A DNA stretch of 64,000 bases, taken from an uncultured Gammaproteobacteria bacterium. Lineage in GTDB: Bacteria; Pseudomonadota; Gammaproteobacteria; Eutrophobiales; Eutrophobiaceae. The translations under genes and the position numbers were made by a program. The stretch lies in the NCBI GenBank assembly GCA_958295485.1, contig OY282354.1, positions 186,001-250,000 on the forward strand, in the 5' to 3' direction. Shown piece after piece: positions 51,214-60,243 of the stretch (position 1 is its first letter; each line of letters starts with the position of its first letter). A model generated the notes under the pieces. It was not told where the DNA came from, searched no databases, and saw only the letters and a list, made by a program, of their open reading frames with translations.

Positions 51214-52344
51214 TTAATCTTTTTCACTCAGACTGAATACCATGCGATCTTCCGCCAGGATTACGGGTCCCGGATAATATCTTTTCATGGCATTAATAAA
51301 CTCACCCCAGATTGATGGCCCCGGACTCGGACCAAGATAAAGACCGGACATCTCGATTGCCGCCGGCACACTGGTATAAGGCGCAAGATGATAAACGACC
51401 AGTTTTTTCGCATTAACATCCCTGGCTAACTGACCTAACTGGCTCGGACTGGTATGACCGGTCTGGGGACGTTGTTCCATCAAATCCTTATTATGGAAGT
51501 CCTTGAGGCTGAACTTTCCTCCGGGAGTCATGCCCAAATCCGGTTTGACACACTCGTGCACCAGTATATCCACGTCTTGCGACAGGGTTTTCATCCCCTC
51601 GGAAACAGCCGTATCGCCACTGATTGCGACGGCGCCGTAGTCAGAGTCTATGCGGTAACCGAGACTTTTCATCGAGGCATCGGGAAGATGCTTTGTCTCA
51701 AGACAGGAAACCTTGAATCGATCAGTTTCCAGCGCCTTTCCCGGACCAATATCATGCACATCGTACGGCGGCGCCTCCCGTGGACGCTTTGTCATATGTG
51801 GCGGCCAATACTCAAGGATAGTCCGCACGAAGTCGAAGTCCATGGCGTGCATGTGACGGATGGCGCCTTCCGACATTCGCTCCGTTCCAACGGGGCCATA
51901 CACGTGAACCGTTTCCTGTCTGCCGGCAATCCAGTTTGCTATTGCGAAATAATCATAATCGGAAATATGATCAAAATGCAGGTGAGTAAAAAACAGGTGA
52001 TCAATTTTCATGGGATTAATCCCGACCAGCATCAGGTTTTCCAGAACCCGGCGGCCACAATCGAACTGCAACACCGCGCCATCGATGACAATTGCACAGC
52101 TGGCGCCACCGCGAAGTGGATCCGGTAAAGCCGAACCTGAACCGGTGATAATCAATTGCAAGCCTTTTTTATTCAGGTCGACGACCGCATTGGCAGGCTG
52201 TCCTGTCGACCTGGGACCGCCAGTGGCGGCGCGGGCTTGATACATCGAAAGGGCTGACGCGCCCGCCAGGGTTCCGCCGGTAAGCGCAGTCAACATTTTG
52301 CGCCGAACACGATCGAATTTTCTGAACTTGTTATACATTGACAT
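51214..52344 (-). CDS. exported metallo-beta-lactamase-fold hydrolase
   Basis: A 376-residue MBL-fold enzyme. The N-terminus has RRKMLTALTGGTLAGASALS, a Tat-like export signal (twin Arg and Ala/Gly-rich core). The metal motif THLHFDHISD (HxHxDH) is at about residue 120-129; further ligand candidates are in CLETKHLPDAS, AISGDTAVSEGM, LVHECV and TGHTSPSQLGQLA, as in RNase Z/arylsulfatase-like MBL families (related to the AtsA group). The substrate cannot be named. Part of the hydrolase cluster. The gap to the next gene (52345-52533) shows no gene. Confidence 0.88.
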   Translation of the reverse strand: MSMYNKFRKFDRVRRKMLTALTGGTLAGASALSMYQARAATGGPRSTGQPANAVVDLNKKGLQLIITGSGSALPDPLRGGASCAIVIDGAVLQFDCGRRVLENLMLVGINPMKIDHLFFTHLHFDHISDYDYFAIANWIAGRQETVHVYGPVGTERMSEGAIRHMHAMDFDFVRTILEYWPPHMTKRPREAPPYDVHDIGPGKALETDRFKVSCLETKHLPDASMKSLGYRIDSDYGAVAISGDTAVSEGMKTLSQDVDILVHECVKPDLGMTPGGKFSLKDFHNKDLMEQRPQTGHTSPSQLGQLARDVNAKKLVVYHLAPYTSVPAAIEMSGLYLGPSPGPSIWGEFINAMKRYYPGPVILAEDRMVFSLSEKD

Positions 52345-52533
52345 AGCTGGTATCCGGTTAGTAGTCAGGGTTTGAATTTACCCTGACAGCATGAATAAAA
52401 AAGATTGCTTTGAGAAAACAAGGGAAACAGGCGCTTTGGATTTCAACGACTATTACCGCCAAATACCGGGATTGAGCGTCGTTGACCAGGGGCCTGGAGA
52501 GATAAACGCCACATAATTTTTTCTTCCCCTGGT

Positions 52534-53919
52534 TCAGGGAGTTGGCGCCTGATAGGCGAACTGGCGGCGCGGATAGGCCCTGCCTTTGTAGATAATCGTT
52601 TCAATCTTGCGAATGTTCTCAATGTCATCCAGCGGGTTGGCCGTCAGGATCAGGAGATCGGCCAGTTTGCCGGGTTCCACCGTACCCAGTTGATCCTGGA
52701 CGCCGATCACCATGGCGCCGTTCCGGGTGGCCGCCACCAGGGCCTCCATCGGACTCAATCCGGCTTGAACGAAAAGTTTGACTTCCCAGGGCGTATTGTA
52801 GCCCTGGAAGTTGAATCCGACCGGTCCCCCCGCATCGGTTCCCGTGGCAAGCAAAACACCGGCTTGGTGCGCCTTCAGGATATTCTCCAGAAAAACCGGT
52901 ATCTTCTCCTCGGCCCACTTGTAAACCGGCATATTGGCGACTGCCCGGAAGCGGCGGGTTTCCTCGGCCCGGTAAACCGGGTCCTGCATGTAATCCAGGA
53001 GAAAATGGGGAACACTGGCGCGCAGGAGCGGGTCGTCCAGGTCAGCCGCCGCATCGTCGTGTCGCAGGAAGGCCTCCCAGAGACTATGGGTGGGAACGAA
53101 AGCCACGTTTTTTTCGACCATGTCCTGCAGGATTGAATCGCCTGCCGGGATGGGGTCCTCCAGCCCGTGAACAATCGCCGTGGAGGCGATCGCCACAGCC
53201 GAATGGAATTCGTCCAGGTTGATAGCGTGGGTATAAATGGGGACATTGTTTTCGCGGGCGATCCGGGAGATGGCTGCTTGCATCTCCTCATCCATCCGAA
53301 CGTAGGTTCCCGACGCGCCCAGTCCATCTTCAATAATCACCTTGAAGCCATCCGTATCCCGACTGATGTAATCCCGGGCCCGTTCCAGGGCTGCATCGGC
53401 ATCGGCCAAAGCCCCGCCGTGCCGACTTCCCCAACCGCCTTCCGGCGTGAAAGAACGGCCCATGGCATAGATCCTGGGAGACATCAGCCGGCCGTCCCGC
53501 TCGGCCTGTCGTTGCTCGAATATCCAGTCCACTTCCGAGGAAACGTTCAGGACAGCGGTAACGCCGTTATAAAGAAAAGCCTTGGGGGTGTGCTCGATGA
53601 CCTGGGCTTTCTCGGCGGGCGTGAGTTGAAAAACAGTGGGGGCATCCAGGTGAACGTGGGCGTCGATCAAGCCGGGGATCACATACTTCCCGCTACCGTC
53701 GATAGCCTCAACGCCGGGAGAAGCCGACAAGTCGGGACCAATTTCAACGATCCGGCCCTCGGATATGCGAATGTTGACGCCGACTTGGGGCTCGGCCCCG
53801 GTACCGTCGATCAGTGTGACGTCCTTGAGAAAGAGTTCATTGCCCGGGTCAGGCCGCTCGCTTGAGCAACCCGACAACCACAGCGGCGACAATAAAACGA
53901 ACCAGATAATTTTTCTCAT
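52534..53919 (-). CDS. amidohydrolase-family lipoprotein (imidazolonepropionase-like)
   Basis: Metal-dependent hydrolase of 461 residues with a lipoprotein signal (LSPLWLSGC, Cys about 18). Amidohydrolase motifs in order: VIPGLIDAHVHLDAP (HxH), GFKVIIEDGLG (possible carboxylated Lys), IYTHAINLDEF (His), AIVHGLEDPIP (His) and LATGTDAGGPVG (Asp). This resembles cyclic-imide, prolidase or isoaspartyl-type members of the subtype III group; the substrate is unknown. It is followed on the strand by the MBL enzyme and preceded by a second amidohydrolase 21 bases away. Confidence 0.88.
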   Translation of the reverse strand: MRKIIWFVLLSPLWLSGCSSERPDPGNELFLKDVTLIDGTGAEPQVGVNIRISEGRIVEIGPDLSASPGVEAIDGSGKYVIPGLIDAHVHLDAPTVFQLTPAEKAQVIEHTPKAFLYNGVTAVLNVSSEVDWIFEQRQAERDGRLMSPRIYAMGRSFTPEGGWGSRHGGALADADAALERARDYISRDTDGFKVIIEDGLGASGTYVRMDEEMQAAISRIARENNVPIYTHAINLDEFHSAVAIASTAIVHGLEDPIPAGDSILQDMVEKNVAFVPTHSLWEAFLRHDDAAADLDDPLLRASVPHFLLDYMQDPVYRAEETRRFRAVANMPVYKWAEEKIPVFLENILKAHQAGVLLATGTDAGGPVGFNFQGYNTPWEVKLFVQAGLSPMEALVAATRNGAMVIGVQDQLGTVEPGKLADLLILTANPLDDIENIRKIETIIYKGRAYPRRQFAYQAPTP

Positions 53920-53940
53920 GGAGAATCCCTGAAAGTAATG

Positions 53941-55233
53941 TCATTGCTCCAGCGAATTACGGTAAACCTTGCCGCCCTTCATCACGAGCGCGATGTTGCG
54001 CAGCGCCTTGATGTCTTTTACCGGGTCACTTTCCACCGCGACAATATCGGCAAACTTGCCCGTTTCCAGCGAACCGATCTCAGCCTCCGCTTCCAACAGC
54101 CTGGCGGTTTCTATGGTGGCCGAGCGCAACGCCTGCAGCGGCGTCATGCCCGCTTCCACGTAATATTGCGCCTCGCGGGCCGTTGCCGTGGCGCCGTCAT
54201 TGGGTTCTGCCGGCAGCTGGTCCGTGCCCAGGGCAATATTTACCCCTTCTTCAATGGCCATCTCAAGGGCCCTCCAGTGGGATTTGCCGGCAGAATTACG
54301 CCGTTCCAGGTACCACGGCGGGGAGCCGATCCTTTCAAAAAACGGTTGAGTCGCCGGTTGACTGACGACGATGGTCGGCACCAGCCAGGTACCGCGCTCT
54401 TTCATTTTCCTGAGGGTCTTCCGATCAAGAAAATAACCGTGCTCAACGCAATCAAGCCCGGCGTCTATGGCGATGGCCGTCGCCGCCGGGGAACCGGAGT
54501 GGGCCGTTACCTTTGCCCCGAACCGATGGGCGGCGTCAATCACCGCATGAATTTCCTCGGGCGTCATCAGGGCCGCGGCAAGATCGCCGCCATCGGTGGC
54601 TATCCCGCCCGATATGAGGATCTTGATCCATTTCGCCCCGGCGCTGATTTGCGTGCGCGCCGCCTTCACCAGTTCATAAGGGCCGTCATAATTCGTCTTC
54701 CCATCTTTCTTCGAACCGTGACCCCCGGTAATCGTGAGCGCTTCGCCGGCGCTGAAGATACGGGGACCATCGGCCTGACCTTTATTTATCGCCCTCATCA
54801 AGGCCAGGTCGGCATGAGCCCGGTCACCCGGCAGGCGGATGGTGGTCACGCCGGCTTGCAGGCTCTCCCGCGCCGCGGCGGCCATCCGCAGGGCCAGCGC
54901 CGCTTCACTTTCGTTGGCCAATTCAGCGCTCTGTTTGCCGGGCAGGACAAGCCCAAGGTGAACGTGCATATTCATCAAACCGGGAATCAGCCAGGTACCT
55001 TTGGCGTCGATGAGTTCGGCGCCGTCAGGGATTTTCACGCTGCCGGCTTTGCCAATCGCCGCGATTCTCTCTCCTTCCACGAGGATAACGGCATTTTCTA
55101 TCGGAGATTTGCCGTCTAAATCCACCACCGTTCCGCCGACAATAGCGGTGGTCCCTGCCGCAACTGCCGTCTGGACAAACACCATCAGGAACATTGGGAA
55201 AACAAGGTTGAACCGTAGTCGGATCTTATTCAT
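53941..55233 (-). CDS. exported amidohydrolase (imidazolonepropionase/prolidase-like)
   Basis: A second amidohydrolase, 430 residues from ATG 55233 (GGAGG upstream). It has a cleavable signal peptide (LVFPMFLMVFVQTAVAAG), then WLIPGLMNMHVHLG (HxH), KWIKILISGG (Lys), VTAHSGSPAATAIAI (His), DCVEHGYF (His) and LGTDQLPAEP (Asp). It is related to, but not a close copy of, the neighbour at 52534-53919. Paired exported amidohydrolases beside a TonB receptor suggest hydrolysis of amide or peptide-like compounds in the periplasm. Confidence 0.88.
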   Translation of the reverse strand: MNKIRLRFNLVFPMFLMVFVQTAVAAGTTAIVGGTVVDLDGKSPIENAVILVEGERIAAIGKAGSVKIPDGAELIDAKGTWLIPGLMNMHVHLGLVLPGKQSAELANESEAALALRMAAAARESLQAGVTTIRLPGDRAHADLALMRAINKGQADGPRIFSAGEALTITGGHGSKKDGKTNYDGPYELVKAARTQISAGAKWIKILISGGIATDGGDLAAALMTPEEIHAVIDAAHRFGAKVTAHSGSPAATAIAIDAGLDCVEHGYFLDRKTLRKMKERGTWLVPTIVVSQPATQPFFERIGSPPWYLERRNSAGKSHWRALEMAIEEGVNIALGTDQLPAEPNDGATATAREAQYYVEAGMTPLQALRSATIETARLLEAEAEIGSLETGKFADIVAVESDPVKDIKALRNIALVMKGGKVYRNSLEQ

Positions 55234-55257
55234 TTCACACCTCCTCTGGGTTTTCCC

Positions 55258-55540
55258 CCTCACCCCAACCTCATCTTAGGGGAGCGCCGCAAAAAACCTG
55301 TCGCTGGCGATGACCCGCAGGGGCAACCCCCTGTGGTCGCCATCAACCCCGCTACCTGCCGCCCCCCTGACGAGAGGGAGAAAACAGAACGTCCCCCTGT
55401 TGAGAGGGATTCAGAGGATTCGCACCGGCCCGTCGTCGGCCCGCTCTTACCCCTCAACCCCTTTGCTCCCCCTGTCAGGGGGCGACAGGAGGAACCTTTT
55501 TGCGGCGCCTTCTCCAATGAGGAGAGGGGGCTTGAAACAG
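55258..55540. repeat. non-coding MITE-like element with imperfect terminal inverted repeats
   Basis: The left end contains GAGCGCCGCAAAAAACCTGT, and the right end its inverted counterpart (CAGGAGGAACC, TTTTTGCGGCGCC, then TTCTCC...GGAG). Inside are C/G-rich runs (GTCCCCCTGTTGAGAGGG; CCCCCTGTCAGGGGG). A single related end (AGGGCGCCGCAAAAGGCAG) lies at about 50022-50041 beside tRNA-Lys. No gene is seen in the element. It separates the amidohydrolase from the TonB receptor. Confidence 0.6.
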
Positions 55541-55541
55541 G

Positions 55542-57842
55542 CTACTCGCCATATGTATACTTCACGCGAATGCCGTAGCTCCGCAATGACGGTTCAAGGG
55601 ACACGCCGCCAGCCCATGCCTTGCGGTAGGCATTCTGGTAAAAATGACTGTTAAACACGTTCTCGGCATAGCCAGTGATGGTAAAGTTCTCATGACGGAC
55701 GCCGGCGCGCAGGTTGAAGAAATCATAACTGGGCACCTCCCAGGGAAAACCATCTTCTTGTAGCAGGTCCTCCACCTGACTCCTGTGCACCTTAGCCCGG
55801 TAGGTCCACTCAAGACGGGCAAAACCGTCGTAATTCGGACTGATGTTAAACGTATACTCGGCATCCGCCGACAGGGTCCACTTGGGTGACAAGGGCGTGG
55901 GACTGCCGTCCAGCACATGGTTGCACTCAGTAGACGGAGGTCTGTTGTCACAAACATTATCCCGAATGAAGACCGTCGCTTTCTCAAGTTCTGCCTTGAG
56001 ATAACCGACATTGAAATTCACGATGAGATTATCCATGGGCAGGGCAGTAAGAGACATCTCCACGCCTTTCGAGAACGCGGAGTCAGCGTTGCTGACGACT
56101 CTGCCTCCTGCGCTTTCTCCCAACTGGGGCACCAGGAATCCCACGTGCATGTCGCTCCAGTCCATATAAAACGCGGCGGCGTTGACCCTGAGCCTGTTAT
56201 CAAGAAGGTCCGCTTTCACGCCGACTTCATAGTTCCACACGATCTCCGGATCATAGGGTATCCCTTCGGCGCCAAACCTGGTCACACCGCCCGACTTGAA
56301 GCCTTTGGAGATGGTGCTGTAGAGGTTGATATCATCGGTAACGCCATAGTTAATCGCGAACCGGGGAGAGAAGCTGGTAAATTTTTCCTTCACCGAAACC
56401 TCTATCATTTCACCGGCGACCGTAGTAAAGCCCTCGTTCACCGTCCTGGTTTCTTCGCTGTAACGACCACCGAAGGATAAGGTCAGGTTTTTCGTGAAGT
56501 CCGCGTCAAGCTGACCGAACAAGTGCCAGCCATCAATTCCCTCCTGGCTGTCTGAAAAACCGATACGGGTCCAGGGAGGCAAGCCAAATGCATTGTCCCT
56601 GCCGGAAAAGGTACCGCTCAGGATATGCCCATTATCTTCGGCATACAAACCGCCGATATTCCAGCGCAGCCGGGCCGACTCGTCCGCGCTCTGTATACGT
56701 AGCTCCTGGCTGAAACTGTCGCGGTCGATATTGCGAAATTCATTCCAGGCGTCAATACTGGCCCCATCCACGTCGCCATTCAGGTAAAAGTCAGAGTCGA
56801 TATAACCGGTGATGCTCGTAAGCAACAGGTTGCTCAATTCATAATCCACCCGACCGGTTATCATCCGGTAATTGGTGCCGACGTTCTGGGGGAAGTTGAA
56901 GTTCACCTTGTTCCTGTTCTCCGGCCAGAAACCGATGCCGTCCGGCAAAGGTTCAGTCATCCCGTCGCCATTCGCATCCGGAAACCTGGCGGTATCCCGT
57001 CCGTAAATCCGTTCCGCAAAGTATGAGAAAGCCCCGGAAGGCACGCCTTCGCGCATGCCCGTTCTTTCGGAACCAAGGGTTCCCGTTATATCTACTGTCA
57101 GGTCATCGTTCGGGGTGAAACGGATTGTCGTCCTGGCGTATTTGTATTTCGAGTCATTGCCGCCGCCGATGGGATTGACATTCTCGATATTTCCGTCAGA
57201 TTCGGTGTATTTGATGTTGCCGCGCATGGCCAGCACGTCTTTCACGACCGGGACATTGACGACCGCTTCAATATCTTTCGTGTCATAGTTGGAATAATCC
57301 ACCATAACCGATCCGGCCAGATTATTATGGGGCTTTTTCGAGGTGATGCTGATGCCGCCGCCCGTGGCGTTTCTGCCAAAGTAAGTCGCCTGGGGACCGC
57401 GTAACACCTCAATACGTTCCACGTCCATGATGGGCGGGTTGCTGCTACTGCCGACGATGCTGAAATCATCCAGGTAAAATGCAAAAGTGGATGGTCTGAG
57501 GGTGGAATTGACGTCCAGAAAGTTGGTCACGCCCCGGATAGCCAGTTCCCGCCGTGACTTGGACCCATCCGATTTCCAACTGATGTTGGGTGTTCGGGTA
57601 ACAAATTCAGTCACGTCCTGAAACATATAAGCTTCAACGGCATCGGCGTTAAACGCGGAGATACTGATAGGCACGTCTTGCAGGTTCTGCTCCCGGCGTT
57701 GCGCAGTCACCACAACCTCTTCAATCCCGACGCTGTCCTGGGCCACAATCGCGCTTGAAAGTCCCAGCATGATTACCCCGAAACTCAGGGTGACCAGGCG
57801 GGCGACACCGCCTGGATTATTATGAATGTTTTCGCCCATCAT
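55542..57842 (-). CDS. TonB-dependent outer-membrane receptor
   Basis: Import receptor of 766 residues. Signal peptide to about residue 35 (IMLGLSSAIVAQD); TonB box region VGIEEVVVTAQRREQNLQDV; plug with SRRELAIRGVTNFLDVNST and MDVERIEVLRGPQATYFGRN; then a barrel with FGGRYSEETRTV and ending GIRVKYTYGE. The terminal residues GE follow the aromatic residue, slightly unlike the normal Phe end. It is about 70 residues shorter than the receptor at 33.6 kb and not a close relative. It is probably the outer-membrane entry step for the compound degraded by the neighbouring enzymes. Confidence 0.93.
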   Translation of the reverse strand: MMGENIHNNPGGVARLVTLSFGVIMLGLSSAIVAQDSVGIEEVVVTAQRREQNLQDVPISISAFNADAVEAYMFQDVTEFVTRTPNISWKSDGSKSRRELAIRGVTNFLDVNSTLRPSTFAFYLDDFSIVGSSSNPPIMDVERIEVLRGPQATYFGRNATGGGISITSKKPHNNLAGSVMVDYSNYDTKDIEAVVNVPVVKDVLAMRGNIKYTESDGNIENVNPIGGGNDSKYKYARTTIRFTPNDDLTVDITGTLGSERTGMREGVPSGAFSYFAERIYGRDTARFPDANGDGMTEPLPDGIGFWPENRNKVNFNFPQNVGTNYRMITGRVDYELSNLLLTSITGYIDSDFYLNGDVDGASIDAWNEFRNIDRDSFSQELRIQSADESARLRWNIGGLYAEDNGHILSGTFSGRDNAFGLPPWTRIGFSDSQEGIDGWHLFGQLDADFTKNLTLSFGGRYSEETRTVNEGFTTVAGEMIEVSVKEKFTSFSPRFAINYGVTDDINLYSTISKGFKSGGVTRFGAEGIPYDPEIVWNYEVGVKADLLDNRLRVNAAAFYMDWSDMHVGFLVPQLGESAGGRVVSNADSAFSKGVEMSLTALPMDNLIVNFNVGYLKAELEKATVFIRDNVCDNRPPSTECNHVLDGSPTPLSPKWTLSADAEYTFNISPNYDGFARLEWTYRAKVHRSQVEDLLQEDGFPWEVPSYDFFNLRAGVRHENFTITGYAENVFNSHFYQNAYRKAWAGGVSLEPSLRSYGIRVKYTYGE

Positions 57843-57871
57843 CTTTCCCCCTCATCTTGACTTGAAATTAT

Positions 57872-58360
57872 CTATTGGAGACCTGTAGACATAGCCGTCG
57901 CTTCGTCGACGGCCGGTTGATTATGTCTCAGAAAATCAATCAATGAAATCTTCCCGGCTTCTACAACGGCATAACCCATTAAACGGGAAAGCCTGTCCGT
58001 GCCGTCTGCGCGGGCGCGGACCAAGTGATGGGTAAATATGCGATCGCCGGACGCGGACTCAAACTCTTCTTCGAAAGGCAATACAATTTCCACAAATTCG
58101 GTGTTTGCCTGGACTCGTTTGAAATGTTCAACCATGGGTTTGATCCCCCGCACCAGCTCATTGCCATTGATAATAATGGCCGCATCCTCGGTATAATAAC
58201 GACGGAACGCTTCTTCCGTAAAACCGTTGGGATCTTTTATGGCGTCGTTCCACCAGGCAAACATGCGCACCAGTACGCTATCGTTGTTTTCACCCGCAAA
58301 AACCCCATTGCCCAGCTGACACGTCAATACTATCAGCATGATTTTCAAGAAATTATTCAT
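57872..58360 (-). CDS. exported SnoaL/NTF2-like protein
   Basis: Small exported protein of 162 residues from ATG 58360 (GAAGGG upstream). Signal peptide MNNFLKIMLIVLTCQLGNGVFA is followed by a cone-shaped NTF2/SnoaL-like domain: VRMFAWWNDAIKDPNGFTEE, FRRYYTEDAAIIINGNELVR and GIKPMVEHFKRVQAN are the typical helices and pocket sequence. Such proteins bind or isomerise small molecules; no catalytic pattern stands out. It is the first gene of the minus-strand catabolic cluster, 29 bases before the TonB receptor. Confidence 0.8.
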   Translation of the reverse strand: MNNFLKIMLIVLTCQLGNGVFAGENNDSVLVRMFAWWNDAIKDPNGFTEEAFRRYYTEDAAIIINGNELVRGIKPMVEHFKRVQANTEFVEIVLPFEEEFESASGDRIFTHHLVRARADGTDRLSRLMGYAVVEAGKISLIDFLRHNQPAVDEATAMSTGLQ

Positions 58361-58510
58361 CAGCAGGCGCCCTTCGCCATTAAATATCAAGAATGGATGT
58401 TCACAGGGTTTGCCGATGTGACAGACCCTGTCTCCCCACCAGTATTTTGACATTCATAGAGCTAACTGGATTCAGGTGGTTGTTTCAATAGCAGTTTTTG
58501 ATAAATTTCA

Positions 58511-58525
58511 TTGCGTTTTACGCAA
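58511..58525. promoter_or_regulatory. palindrome, possible operator of the catabolic cluster
   Basis: TTGCGT-TTT-ACGCAA, a perfect 6+3+6 inverted repeat about 150 bases upstream of the first cluster gene. No adjacent regulator gene is seen. Confidence 0.35.
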
Positions 58526-58628
58526 CAAAATCAAATATCAGCATAAACTGATGTAGCCATCATGCACGAACCTGGCAACATAATCAAGGGGATAGGGCGC
58601 CCGCTGTTTCGTTGTAAAAAAGCTGGAC

Positions 58629-58706
58629 ATGGCAGGTAAAAGATCAGATACTGCCAAGTCTGGGCGGAAGACATTAAAGAAGCTTCCGGATTTGGAACAT
58701 AATTAA
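58629..58706 (+). pseudogene. integrase N-terminal remnant (25 codons)
   Basis: The frame reads MAGKRSDTAKSGRK, then TLKKLPDLEHN and TAA. KLPDLEHxK is, from memory, the start of a family of tyrosine site-specific integrases (continuing AVLNSL...SQRSY); here it ends just after that point. No further integrase sequence follows. It lies at the outer end of the catabolic cluster that begins beside tRNA-Lys. Confidence 0.45.
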
Positions 58707-58733
58707 TGACTATTTTGTAGGGAGACTACCCGT

Positions 58734-58994
58734 ATGAGCAGCACTGCGCTTTATAAGGCCTTTATTGAAGCTGGCGCCTCGGACGAGAGCGCTACCGCGG
58801 CGGCGGATGACGTGATTCAGGTTTCGCAACTTCCACAGCTTGCGACAAAGGCCGATATTGCGGCCGATATTGCAAACCTGGAAACCCGGCTCCTGAAATG
58901 GATGATCGGCTGTGGATTTCTGTTTGCCGGCATTGTAATCGCCGGCGTTGGCGTATTAATTCAAGTCATGTTGTCTTCCGGGATTGCCCAATAG
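58734..58994 (+). CDS. small coiled-coil protein with C-terminal membrane helix
   Basis: An 86-residue protein: N-terminal LYKAFIEAGASDESATAAAD, a short helical segment (LATKADIAADIANLETRLLK) and a C-terminal membrane helix (WMIGCGFLFAGIVIAGVGVL). It belongs with the protein at 63284-63616, which has the same IEAGAS(D/E)E start and TM end with a longer coiled coil. The pattern resembles DUF1640-type coiled-coil proteins. AGGGAG lies about 8 bases before the ATG. Function unknown; it may be part of a mobile gene family. Confidence 0.75.
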   Translation: MSSTALYKAFIEAGASDESATAAADDVIQVSQLPQLATKADIAADIANLETRLLKWMIGCGFLFAGIVIAGVGVLIQVMLSSGIAQ

Positions 58995-59128
58995 CGCCTG
59001 CCTTCCTTATACAAATAAATTATTCCTTAAATAACAAGCGGTGCGCGCGCTGTCAAGGCTTGAATTCTCGCTGCCCGGACAGTATTTTCCTTACCTTGAG
59101 AATTTGATAAACAACCGGGGGTGCAGCT

Positions 59129-59503
59129 TTGCCGATTTATGAGTATGCGTGTGACGCCTGTGGTCATAAACTGGAGAAATTACAAAAGGTCTCTGATAAA
59201 CCGCTGGTGGATTGTCCGAAATGCGCTGAGCCCGGTTTACGGAAATTAGTATCCGCCGTCGCCTTTCGCTTAAAAGGCAGCGGCTGGTACGAAACGGATT
59301 TCAAGGATGAGAAATCCCGGAAAAACCTGCTCAAGGATGACGATAAACCCAAGGAAGCCGAGGCTGGGAAGACCGGCAAGGCGGATAATAAAGAAAGCCA
59401 GGAAAAGGCGGCTGGCGCCGGGGATAAAAGCGCTGCCAAAGGTACAAAGACCGGGTCGAATACGGTAGAATCAACCACTGCGAATAAAAATGCGCCAGCT
59501 TGA
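59129..59503 (+). CDS. FmdB-type zinc-ribbon protein
   Basis: Small protein of 124 residues. The N-terminal zinc ribbon is MPIYEYACDACGHKLEKLQ with the second pair in DCPKCAEPGLRKLVS (CxxC...CxxC), then FRLKGSGWYETDFK, as in FmdB-family putative regulators. The C-terminal half is a low-complexity Lys/Ala/Gly tail. The start codon is TTG at 59129, supported by the strongly conserved MPIYEY; GGGGG lies about 8 bases upstream. It precedes the DUF502 gene by 18 bases, as in many gammaproteobacteria (FmdB-DUF502-aspS). Confidence 0.9.
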   Translation: MPIYEYACDACGHKLEKLQKVSDKPLVDCPKCAEPGLRKLVSAVAFRLKGSGWYETDFKDEKSRKNLLKDDDKPKEAEAGKTGKADNKESQEKAAGAGDKSAAKGTKTGSNTVESTTANKNAPA

Positions 59504-59521
59504 AACCCCACTGGGAGAACA

Positions 59522-60199
59522 ATGACAGATAACCGAAACAGGATGATGACGACGTTGCGAAAATACATTATTGCCGGTTTGCTGGTCTGGCTGCCCCTTG
59601 TCGTTACGATAATCATAATCAAATTCGTTGTCGATATCCTTGATGGCGCCATCCTGTTATTGCCACTGGAGTATCGACCGGAAGCGCTACTGGGCTTCAG
59701 TGTCCCGGGTTTTGGCATCATCCTGGCCGTCGCTGTCCTGGTTATCACCGGGCTGCTTGCGACGAACCTGTTAGGCCGGCGCCTGGTGGCGGTCTGGGAG
59801 ACAATACTCGGGAAAATTCCCCTGGTGCGCACTATTTACAACAGCGTCAAGCAAATTTCCACCACCCTGTTTGCGTCCCAAGGCAAATCGTTTCGCAAGG
59901 TGGTCATGGTTGAATATCCCAGGAAAGGGATTTGGGGCATCGGCTTTTTAAGCAACGATGACGTTGAAATCGATGCGCGCTTGATTGACAAGCAGGTTCA
60001 GGCCGTATTTTTACCGACCACGCCCAATCCCACTTCGGGGTTCATCCTGATGATACCAAAGGAGGATATTACGGAACTCAACATGACGGTTGAAGACGGC
60101 TTCAAGTTCGTCATATCGATGGGCGTCATCGTTCCCGGCGGGCGAATCAAACCCGCCTCAGCGACAGACGCGGCTGCGCGCGCCCCTGCCGGCTCGTAA
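59522..60199 (+). CDS. DUF502-family inner-membrane protein
   Basis: Membrane protein of 225 residues in the DUF502 family, function unknown. Two helices: [20 protein letters not shown] (about 16-40) and [20 protein letters not shown] (about 65-85), then a soluble domain with the family signatures [33 protein letters not shown] and [40 protein letters not shown] precedes the ATG. It lies between the FmdB-type gene and aspS, its usual position. Confidence 0.92.
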   Translation: MTDNRNRMMTTLRKYIIAGLLVWLPLVVTIIIIKFVVDILDGAILLLPLEYRPEALLGFSVPGFGIILAVAVLVITGLLATNLLGRRLVAVWETILGKIPLVRTIYNSVKQISTTLFASQGKSFRKVVMVEYPRKGIWGIGFLSNDDVEIDARLIDKQVQAVFLPTTPNPTSGFILMIPKEDITELNMTVEDGFKFVISMGVIVPGGRIKPASATDAAARAPAGS

Positions 60200-60243
60200 T
60201 GTCGCCTTTTTTGCATACCCGGGATAACAGGCAAGACCAACCC

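Larger units (their letters stand above)
58454..58733. other. intergenic region with palindrome and integrase remnant
   Basis: About 280 bases with no intact gene. It contains the inverted repeat at 58511-58525, AT-rich promoter-like sequence for the divergent genes on either side, and the truncated integrase reading frame at 58629-58706. Confidence 0.5.

Noticed and set aside
50130..58733. Duplicate tRNA-Lys 3' end as an attachment site at the far end of the catabolic cluster
   Set aside because: No stretch similar to the T-arm/acceptor end was found between 58361 and 58733.
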